Shown: positions 47,172 through 56,644 of the stretch, in pieces | Numbering within the stretch: the first letter of the stretch is position 1 | Layout: every line of letters begins with the position of its first letter | Source: Diphasiastrum complanatum | Lineage: Eukaryota; Streptophyta; Lycopodiopsida; Lycopodiales; Lycopodiaceae | Direction: 5' to 3' | Assembly (NCBI GenBank): GCA_029204225.1 | Contig: CM055112.1 | Span: forward strand, 29,230,703-29,294,702 | Length of the DNA stretch: 64,000 nucleotides | Position numbers and translations under genes: made by a program | The notes under the pieces: generated by a model | What the model was told of the DNA's origin: nothing | Seen by the model: the letters and a program-made list of their open reading frames with translations, nothing else | Databases searched by the model: none

Positions 47172-47809
47172 ATGATTGATAAGTACAACGACAGTTTTTG
47201 GTTCTTGGATTCCAGTGCCACTCAGCATATGACCAACCTCATTGGCTGTTTCGAGTCCTATACACCCTACAGTACCAACAAATACGTTTACCTTGGTGAT
47301 AATAGCACACGAGCTATTAAAGGTGAAGATACTGTGAGATTAAGCTTTGCAAATGATCAATCTAAACTACTTTATAAAGTCCTATATATACCCAATTTAT
47401 CTACAAATCTACTCTCTGTAAGCAGAATCACAGATCTAGGACATAAATAGAATTCGAATGTGATCAGTGCAAAGTAGTTGATAGGACAGGCAAGATCCTA
47501 GCACTCGGAAAGAGGCATGGATACTTATATGGATTAAGTCATTTCTTTTCTGCCTCTAGTCAAACACTCGGTACTTCTATTCAAGCAACTAAAAGTTTAT
47601 TTTGGCATTATAGACTTGGTCACTTGAATCATGCTGCTGTACCACAAATTTCTAAACATTCTATTGTTCTTGATCTAGACTATCCTAATAATAAAGTCGA
47701 GTTACCTGTTTGTCAAGACTGTTTAGCTGGTAAACAGACTAGGAAACCATTTAGATCAAGCCATCAACATATTGTCAAAAACAACATCTTGACAAAGGGC
47801 CCATTTTGA
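47172..47809 (+). pseudogene. copia-5 protease and pre-integrase fragment
   Basis: FWFLDSSATQHMTNL is a copia protease site (Asp-Ser-Ser in place of DSGA). LYIPNLSTNLLSVSRI is the end of that domain. After a stop at 47448, FWHYRLGHLNHAAV and CQDCLAGKQTRKPF give the pre-integrase zinc module. It breaks off at about 47810, against gypsy-5. A different copia lineage from the others here. Confidence 0.85.
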
Positions 47810-47814
47810 GTTCT

Positions 47815-48388
47815 AAAATCCCCTAATGCCAACATTTGGCTCATCGTCAAAATCTTCATCCTCCTCATGAATTGCATTAGCCATAGCGCTTTGTATCGTA
47901 GCATATTCGGTATGGCGTTTCATCTTGTGTCTAATCCGTTTGGGTAGACCTGCTAAAAATCACATAATCAAAGCATCTTCACTGATTAGATCGGGATCAC
48001 ACTCAGACTTGAGGTATTTGACCCATTCAATATAATCTCTTATTGTCTCTCTCTTTTTCATTTTAATCTTATTTAAAAGGAGAAAGAGATCTTCCATAAA
48101 TTTCTTAAGCTCAAATCTCGTAATGAGGACGACTTTAACCACTTCCCAATCTTGTCGTTCTGCTTCATCTTGGTTATAAAACCAATCTTGAGCAGCTCCA
48201 GTTAAGGCCATAGGGAATAACTGAAGTTTATCTTGTGGAAAAACTTTGCCATAAACCCTACATGATTCAGAAAAGATCTGGAGAAATCTAATGGGATCAA
48301 ATAACCCATTGTATTTTGGAATATCTAAATGAGGAGACCTTCTAACAATAATTGGTGGTGGGTTTAGTGGTCGTCCTTGTTCGACCAT
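47815..48388 (-). pseudogene. gypsy-5 gag N-terminal part
   Basis: MVEQGRPLNPPPIIVRRSPH, LDIPKYNGLFDPIRFLQIF, LTGAAQDWFYNQDEAERQDW, KMKKRETIRDYIEWVKYLKS: a retrotransposon Gag domain. The frame stops at 47960 (TGA) but continues as FLAGLPKRIRHKMKRH until it meets copia-5. Truncated, with no zinc knuckle. Confidence 0.85.
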
Positions 48389-49754
48389 AATTCCAAATTA
48401 CGTCAATCAGACAATGAGATTGGATCTAGATTTTTCAACCAAAATCCTATCTCAAATCAAATCAGGTCAGATCTGTAAAAACTTTATCACTTGGAAATAA
48501 TCAAATTTCTGGTTTCAGATAATAGATCTTGATCAAGTGATCGACGCTAAAAATGAAGATTTTTCATAATTTCTATCAAAATGGATCAGAAATTTGTCAG
48601 AAGCTAGATCTGGTAAGTCAGAACCTAAAAATAATATTGGCGAAGGTTTCACGGGCGAAGGTTGACTTGGCGAAGGTTCTTCACTACTTTTTTGGTAAAA
48701 ATCACTGATTAGGCTATTTATTAACAATTATGGTAAAATTAACCTTTGCTGACTTTATAGTGGATAAATCTGTCACAGATAAATATGTGGTAGAACTGGC
48801 GAAGTTTTTTTTGACAAAAAATAGGGTTTCTACAACTTGGCGAGAGTAAAAATAGGTTTTTTGGAAGATCTTGATATATCTAATCTTCATCGATCTCACA
48901 AATGGTAATTTACTATATTTAGAATCCTCAAAACTCGGTGAAAGATCTTGTGAAGAATCAAGAGTAATACTAGTATTTTTACAAATAAAAGAGACTTTTT
49001 TTTTTGGCAAAAATATGACAATATGACAACTGATCTTTTGGGAAACCTTCGCCCAACTTACTGATTATCAAAAAAAAGTAAGTGGGACTGACACAGACTC
49101 TGGCAAAGGTTTAGGCGAAGGTTCATCTCAGAGAACTGATATTTTTGCGAAAAGTTGTGAATTTTTCACAAAAGGTTACCAACAACTAGATGAACAATCA
49201 CTTTGGCCTTTTATTTTTGGTATTAATCTTCGTCGACCTGGCAGCAGATAAATCTGAATCACACACCTATGCACAGTGAATCGGATGAAGGTTCTTTCTT
49301 TGTATTTTATAGGGTTTTGATGGTTTTGTTTGTGGTTTTTCTGATATTTTTGCAAATCTGCTGGGAATAAATCTTTGCCATTCAATCTGAAGAATCTGGA
49401 ATGAAATCGAAGCTCCCTACAACTCGGTGCAGGTTTCCTATCAGAGGATAAAAAGTTATAAGATCTGATGATGATTTTGCCTCCTTTTTGCTCAAATCTG
49501 ACAGAATTGACCAATTTTTGTTGTTTTTTTTTTTATTTCTCAGATCCAAATGGATCTTAAGAATGGTGATTTGAATAGCTTCCCATGTTCAATAATCAGA
49601 TTAGAATTCAAACAAGAAAATCCACTCAAATCAAGCAAAATCACTTCCAAACTAACCCTAAATGCAGTTTTAACACTATTCATGCCACGACAAGATGCCT
49701 AATGCAAGCTAACCATCCAGCAAACATGCTGCAAACTGAAAAATTGGCATAGCT
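48389..49754 (-). other. gypsy-5 leader
   Basis: Long 5' leader without conserved ORF, with repeated GCGAAGGTT-like words (48650, 48665, 49105, 49115) and the GACCTGGCAGCAGATA block near 49238 shared with gypsy-4. Confidence 0.6.
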
Positions 49755-49771
49755 CCCCGACAACGGCGCCA
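49755..49771 (-). other. Primer binding site of gypsy-5, tRNA-Asp type
   Basis: TGGCGCCGTTGTCGGGG on the minus strand is the usual Asp-tRNA-complementary PBS of plant Athila/Tat-type Ty3/gypsy elements. It lies four bases from the LTR end at 49776. Confidence 0.85.
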
Positions 49772-49924
49772 AAATTGTAGTGGGTTTCCTTCCTAGCCTA
49801 ATCTCAACCCAAGATCCAAGCAATCTAGCATCTAACTCTAACATCCATTAACCCTAAGCGTTAACACTACACAATTAACACTACATCCATTAACCCTATA
49901 ATCCACAATGAGATAGAAACTTGC

Positions 49925-50004
<80 letters not shown>
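49925..50004. repeat. CT and CA microsatellites
   Basis: (CT)n then (CA)n inside the gypsy-5 LTR. The two reading frames across it on the minus strand (CV and RE repeats) are not genes. Confidence 0.95.
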
Positions 50005-50007
<3 letters not shown>

Positions 50008-50131
50008 GAATAAGAAATGGAAATTCCAATTAACATTCCAATCCAGCAATTAGCAAAATACAACAAAAGCATGAGAGTCGAGCAAAGAGAGCTGTAGCTA
50101 TATCAAGTTAAATTTGAGGAGAGTGAGAAAT

Positions 50132-50802
50132 TGTCAAAAAATTGACAAATCTAGTTTGATTAAACCATGTAAATTAGTACATAGGTGGGTCCCACATGTG
50201 TGAATCCATATTTCCACGTGTGTAGGCTACCCTAGATAGGTTAGATATCATTCCTAGAGTAAGTTAGGTTTGTTTGGTCATAATTCCTAAATTATAGGAC
50301 CAAATTCCTTGAATCATGGAGGTGGTTGATCTACCTAGCACCAACTTGGCTCTAGGATTAGATAAGATTGACAAATTAGGGCAAAAATAGTTGATCATCT
50401 TCCTTATTATATGTTGGATTTTCACCTAACTTGAGAGGAGAAGAGCCCTATTGTACATACAATCCATAATTCCATAGTGAGGAGATAGAATTTTTGGAGC
50501 AAATTGCAATCTTGAGTTTTCTACACATTTGTCCTGAGTTTTTGTGAATGCTTTGGTATCTAAACTTGATTACACTTAATCTCTGAAAATATGATCTATC
50601 AGAGGCTGTACCATACACGTGTGGGGTCGGAATTCCATGTTTGATCAATGCTTTTGATCGGTTTTGATTGTGGGGTCCAACATTGCTTTTCAAGATCAAG
50701 ATTTTGAGACTAGGTTTGCAATAGATAGGTGTATCAATCAATCAATCACTCTTGGAGCCTTGCATAGATTCATTTATGGTCTTTAGTATTGTACTTTCAA
50801 CA
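50132..50802 (+). repeat. copia LTR, same family as copia-4
   Basis: Starts TGTCAAAAAATTGAC after a purine-rich stretch (GAGGAGAGTGAGAAAT) and ends CTTTCAACA. It shares CACATTTGTC..TGAGTTTTTGTGA, CCATGTTTGATCA and CCACGTGTGTAGG/TACACGTGTGG motifs with the copia-4 LTR. No coding part is adjacent in the right orientation. Confidence 0.65.
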
Positions 50803-50884
50803 CTGAGATTATGTCTACACTATCTAGATTCATAATAAGAAAATCAAGTAACTTGACATAATTTTGAATATTGAGTGACAACTC

Positions 50885-51180
50885 AGGAACAAGCTACAAG
50901 CTTTCAATCTTCCCATGATGTGTGCCATTCTTAAAGGATAAATCAACAAACGAAATGTTAGAATTACCAGGCGCCTTGAAAGATTTAGAATGCTCGCCAA
51001 ATTTCTTTTGTTTCTTCGAGCAATCTTTTGAAAGATGCCCCTTATCCATGCAGGAGAAACACAAGTTGTCAGTCTTTGCCTTGTCATTTTCAGCACGATT
51101 CAGCTTCACACACTTTTCCACCCTGAGAATCGATGTCTGTCTTGTCCTTGTCCCGCTTCTTGAAAATTTTCAGCCATAGA
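50885..51180 (-). pseudogene. copia gag zinc-knuckle fragment
   Basis: CFSCMDKGHLSKDCSKKQKK is a CCHC knuckle on the minus strand with a Lys-rich tail, of the copia Gag type. Only about 90 codons remain. Confidence 0.75.
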
Positions 51181-54045
51181 CAAACTTTGCTCCTTATGGG
51201 AGCCTAAGTGGGTGTGAACACGTAGTGTACATATACCAAGTTTGCAACACATGTTTATAAGCAATTTTTAAAATAACATACAATAGTGCCCCTTATGGTG
51301 ACCATGGTCTCTTTTCTTGTTCTCTCAAAAGCACTTTTATCATATCACTCCAAAACATTAGGGTTCTTCTCTAAAATATCAATAAAAAAGCTCCTAGTGA
51401 CAACATGAGTTTTCAATTTCTAGGATTTTTTTTAGAACTATCTTCATGCACTTACAAATTTTCTATGAAAATTGAATGGTTGAAATTGTTTATCGCAAAA
51501 GAAAGTTTTGATGTATGAGTTATATGAATAGACACTTCAAAATATGCAAATTAATTTTGAAGCTAGACTTGATAGCTTATGCTTGTTCAAAAAACCATAA
51601 GTAAATAGATAGAGGTTGTTTACATTGAAAGTACGTATCTTTTTCATTCATAAGTCATTTTCAAGTATGTCTCTTGTGAGCATTTGTTGATGATAGTAAT
51701 AATTTATTTCTAACTTGGGAGAAGATAGGAGTGAGTTGAGATTGAGGTTGAAGTGCTAGCACTTAAATAAAAGTATTTAAATTACATTGTAAAGATCCAA
51801 CTTTATCTTCAAATATAAGACTTGAATTCCTTTTTAATCTACAAATTTCAAGCAACCACTCATGTTTATAAGTTATGCTATGATTATTGTGAATTATGAT
51901 ACTACTTTTAATTGAATGCGCTTCTTCAATAGTGCACATAATCAAAATTCTTTTATGTAATAAAACCTAGCCTTAACATGGATACTATATTGGTTTTGAA
52001 TGCCAATGTGATTCATTTCCATATTGAGCATCACGTCTATCACAATGATGTCAGACGTGTGACGATTTGTGATAACATCTCTATAGTGACAACTATTAAT
52101 TAGTTTTGAAACTTGTGTGTTAAGTATATGTGGAATTTTGGATAGCAACTATTGGTATATCACATCATGAACATGTTTATTACTTATACAGATTGGGCTA
52201 ACAATATTTCTAATATATCATAGGGCATATGTGTCAAAGGCCTTGCCCACTCTCATGTTTAATTTGCAAATCATTTTTTTAAATATGTGGAGTTATGGTT
52301 AATGCTACAATCATACACTTTCAAAGGTTTAGTTAAAGTTGTTATCAACTTACCTATTAAGTTTTTGAAAACTATAATAACAAAAACACGTGAACAAAAA
52401 TCTATTTACAAATTATTGTAAATAGATAAATCTACATTTTGTTTGAATTTATTATGATGAAATTTATTATTATTTGTGTCAATTGTGGCTAAACACTCAA
52501 ACGTATTTTTGTTTTGCATTAAGAATGTAAGAATCGTGTGTAAAATTCTATATAATATTCTTAAGGTGTAGTAGATCGATTTAAAATGGCTCATTATCCA
52601 ATCTTGGCTACTTACAAATTTTGATGCCATCAAATCCTCAACTAGCTTCTCAAAGTATGTGGAATATAAGAGAGTCAACTCTTAAACTTGAGTTACAATT
52701 AAATCAAAATGTGATATAAAATCTAGGCAAATGACGTGTCTCCAAACACTATTTAAAAATTTCTTATCTGTATCCATTGACTTATCAACTTATGAACTAT
52801 ATCAAGCTTTCCTAGATAAGAGTTAGAGATTATTGTCTTTCATGCATAGGCAATCACAATAACAATATTTTGAATTTAAACTTGATATAGCATATAAACT
52901 ACATGCATGCCATTTACATAAAAGACTAATTTTTCTAAGAAGTCAAATTATATAAATTTGCTTATTTCACCTGGTTTCATTGTAAAAGACCATATCAATG
53001 TACTCAATATTATAGTTTCTTAAACTCAAAAATAGCATTAACTATCCTTGTGCATGTAGCAATTATAGTTCAAACACACAATCATTACCTCTATATGTAG
53101 TTTTAATTTGAATATTTAATGTTTTATGAAATTACAATACAAAAACGAAATGAAGACATGATATTTTAGATAATAATATAAAACTAGAACAACACACAAG
53201 GATGCGAAATTTGTGTATGAAAATTAACTAACACAACTCTCACTTTTGCTCACAAAGCAAGTATACACCATTGCTAACTCTTGATTAGTTTCATAGATGA
53301 TAGATAGCTTTGATTGGGGCTTTTTATTTATACTACTTTCTATATTTCTAGATAGAGCTTTAAAGTTGCATCATGCATGATTGCATTATAGTCCACTTAG
53401 TCGAGATACTTACCAAAGTATTAACTTTTAAAGTGATTGTTGGCTTTGGTAGGTAATGGATTATAAAACTATTACAGAAAATTATTCCAATGTTGGCAAA
53501 AAAAAATGTGAGCAACAGAATCACTTAAAGTAAACTTTTGGTACACAAGTTATATAATATAATTTTTTATACCTATATTACAAAAAAATTTAAAAATATA
53601 TCCATCTAAAAAAGGTTTTTATATCTATATTATACACAAAATGTAAGATAAGAAAATCCTCTTGGTAATCTTGAAATGTGGCATATTTAAAATATGAAAT
53701 AATACTTATTCACACCAATATTTTATTGTACAAAACTCTATGAAGAGATATGTTGAGATTGAATTTTTTTTGGCTTGAATTTGAATTGTCATAATTTTTA
53801 ATACACATTTTTCTTTGTATATAATCTATATTATTGCATCAAAAAATAGACGTACAATATAGATAGCAAAGTTTGTCAAAATATAAAATTTAGTATCAAA
53901 TTGTAAGATCTGAAAGATAATCATCAAAAAAACCTATAAATAGATTAAAATTTGAAGTCTCACCTAGTCAACACAACTCATAGAGAGGCCACTAATGGCC
54001 AATATTTTGATTACAACATGTAAAAGTAAAATAATAATAGTTAAA

Positions 54046-54115
<70 letters not shown>

Positions 54116-54353
54116 TTACCAAGTTTTATATCACCTTTATTGTGGTAATGGTCATATGGTTATAATACTAATATTATGTTATCCTTGTTGACAACGAGAC
54201 TGTGCACGAAAGGAAGGCTACTGGACTGCAAGGAAAATTTTGACCAGAGTGGCAAAAGGATGAAAAAGCTGCATTTTTTAACTGGATATAGTTGTATGCA
54301 TTATGGCCAAGTTGAAGGTGTGGCTATACTTATAGTCAAAACTTATGCTTGAG
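51181..54353. other. AT-rich non-coding region with CA repeat
   Basis: Nothing recognised in either strand except a (CA)n run at 54048-54113. Confidence 0.6.
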
Positions 54354-54856
54354 ATGGTCTCAAGTAGATTATGGAAATATTTGAAACTCATAAATAGACG
54401 GTTTATGACTACTTCTGGATTAGTATTGTTGGCTTTTTGCTGGTGAGAGTATATCAAACATCTATATGATGTTTTTTAATAACTTTCACAACCTTGGCAT
54501 GCGAGGATTGTTAATGAAATAAGGGTCAGAAAGACTTATTGCAAAAATGCTATGATTTATCATTTAGCATTACTGGACTTCAAATCTTGTACCGTCATTC
54601 ACTAAATGGTCTCAAGTAGATTATGGAATATTTGAAACTCATAGATAGATATTTTATGACTCCTTGTGGATCATTAATGCTGCTTTTTGTAGTTTAGAGT
54701 ATCTCAAACATCTATATGATGTTTTTTAATAACTCTCACAACCTTGGCATGAGAGGATTGTTAATGAAGTAACTATTGGAAAAACTTATTACGAAAATGC
54801 TATGATTTATAATTTAGCATTACAAGACTTCAAATCTTGTACCGTCATTCGCTACT
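54354..54856. repeat. Tandem duplication of 252 bp
   Basis: Units at 54354-54605 and 54606-54856 share GGTCTCAAGTAGATTATGG, ACATCTATATGATGTTTTTT and CTTCAAATCTTGTACCGTCA. Non-coding. Confidence 0.85.
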
Positions 54857-55549
54857 TCATGATGATAGTAATTATGGATGTGGGTTATAGTGTAGGACCT
54901 TTTTTGTGTGGTAATGTTAGTTTCCTCTGTGATTTTTCCTTTTATGTTACTTTCCGTGGACTCGGTTTTTTTTTGTGCTCTTTAAGTTTGATGTTCGTAG
55001 TCGTTGGGTTGTTTGGCTTGGGTGGTTTTCTAGTATGGGTTTCTAGTTTAGCATTTTCAAACTCCAACTTTATGGTTTGATTTTCTCTTCGTATGCTAAT
55101 GTTTGTTTTGTTGGTTCTTTAGGGACCTGTTTTCTCTACCTTTGACTTTATTTTTTCAGTATAATTTAGTTTGTGGTCTGTGGTCTTTTAGTTGGGTTTT
55201 TGTTTGCCTCAGTTTTGGTTTTTGGGGGTTTTTTTAGGTTGTCCTTTTGACTGTTTCTGTTGGTTTAATTGTTGTGCCTTTAGTTAATTTTTCATGTTCT
55301 CTCTCTCTCTCTCTCTCTCTCTCAACTGACATTCTCTGGAGTTTTTGCACACAAAAGCAAAAAAAACCCAAAATCACACATAGTTGCACTGCAAAAACAA
55401 CCCTTTTGGCACTGCCCCCAGTCCGCTTCAGAAGAATCTTTGGAACGTTCTTCTCTCCACAGAACAGATCAGCTCTTTGCATGCAACACTCTTTGATAGC
55501 AGGTGTTAGTTTCTAATGAAATCTTCAAACTAGAAAGGATGGCAGGTTC
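54857..55549. other. Non-coding, T/G-rich then CT-rich
   Basis: No gene recognised; (CT)n at 55299-55322. Confidence 0.45.
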
Positions 55550-56640
55550 GCTGGCAGCTGCGATCTGCAGTTCGTGGGACGTGTTTATCTTTGATAGGCG
55601 TGGTGAGGGTCAACGTTCAACCGGTCAACGCAGGTAATAAACCCTAAACATTTTAACCAATCAAAATGCCGTATTCGCATTTTGTCCATCACAGCGTACA
55701 TTCTCTCGCTGTCTCTCTTGCCCTCGCGCGCTCTCTTTCCTGCTCTCATGCGTTCTTGGCTGGCTGTTGGCGCGCTGCTCTGGCGGTGGTCTGCTTTTGC
55801 TCTTCTGCATTCTTGCATTCTTGCTGTGCATGATGATTTCCGTCATTCTGTGTGTGGCTGCCTCGTCGCTTTGGCGGTTCCTGTTGATCTTGTTGCGGCT
55901 GGTTCTGACTTCGTGGGTGTGTGTGTTTTGGCGTCCTGTGGTTCTTCCTTACCTCGGGTGTCTACTTTCCTCCGTGGCTGCTGAGTTTTCTCTGCTTTCT
56001 GGGTTTGCGTTGGTGGGTAGTTCTACTTTTTCCTTTGGCAATGGCTAAGGTTCGTTTTCATTCTTGTCCTTTTTGAGTCTGTTAGTTGCTTTTTTATGGT
56101 TATTATTTTTTATGTTGTGCTGGTTTTTGTAATTTTTTTGGTTTTGGTGTGATTTAGTGAAAATAGTTTAAATTAGAGAGAAACTATGGAGGAATGCACA
56201 AATTCATGCTGCTGCTGCTGCTCTGATCGATTGATGATGCTGCTGCTGTTGGATCGATCGATCATGTGCATGTGAATATGGGTTTTTGTGGTGTGTTGAA
56301 GCTCTCTTGATCTTTCTTGTCACAGAGATAACAACATCCATTGCATGTTTAGATTCCTAGCAAACATTAGTCAAGAGATTGCTTGCAATTGGCAGATATA
56401 GTTTTGTTGTATGTTTATATGCTGATGCAACACACAATGCACATTGTTTTGGCTCTGGATCAGATAGCATTGCATGTTTGGATTCCTAGCAAACATTAGT
56501 CAAGGGCTTGCTTGCAATCACATCATTGGCAAGATACAGTTTTGTTGTATGTTAATATGCTGATGCAGCACACAATGCACATTGTTTTGGCTCTGGATTA
56601 GATAGCATCCTGATGGTTGTGGATCACTTTGGAGATTTTG
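55550..56640 (+). promoter_or_regulatory. Candidate promoter and 5' leader of the glycosyltransferase gene
   Basis: CT-rich sequence with CTCTCGCTGTCTCTC (55697-55711), a typical plant 5' UTR composition, then T-rich sequence like an intron (56060-56160), CTG-rich blocks (56205-56255) and a tandem duplication (56341-56608). A CAATGGCTAAGG near 56038 might be a leader exon end. The real start of transcription is unknown. From about 56157 onward the region is duplicated in inverted form downstream. Confidence 0.4.
56341..56608 (+). repeat. Tandem duplication in the 5' region of the glycosyltransferase gene
   Basis: Units at 56341-56469 and 56470-56608 each run from TTGCATGTTT to TTTTGGCTCTGGATNAGATAGCAT. 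The second has an 8-base insertion (ACATCATT). Both units occur also in the inverted copy (60300-60560), so the duplication is older than that copy. Confidence 0.85.
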
Positions 56641-56644
56641 CTCA

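Larger units (their letters stand above)
47815..50100 (-). mobile_element. Gypsy element 5' end, gypsy-5
   Basis: Minus-strand 5' end: LTR from 49776 rightwards, tRNA-Asp-type PBS, a 1.4-kb leader and gag. The remainder is missing. The outer end of the LTR is not defined; 50100 is the point before copia sequence. Related to gypsy-4 by its leader and to gypsy-3 by its gag. Confidence 0.8.

Noticed and set aside
49838-50049. Cys/Val and Arg/Glu repeat ORFs
   Set aside because: Translations of a CA/CT microsatellite.
55682-56048. Two overlapping hydrophobic ORFs
   Set aside because: Leu/Val/Cys-rich products of CT/GT-rich DNA, no domain; better read as leader or promoter of the glycosyltransferase gene.
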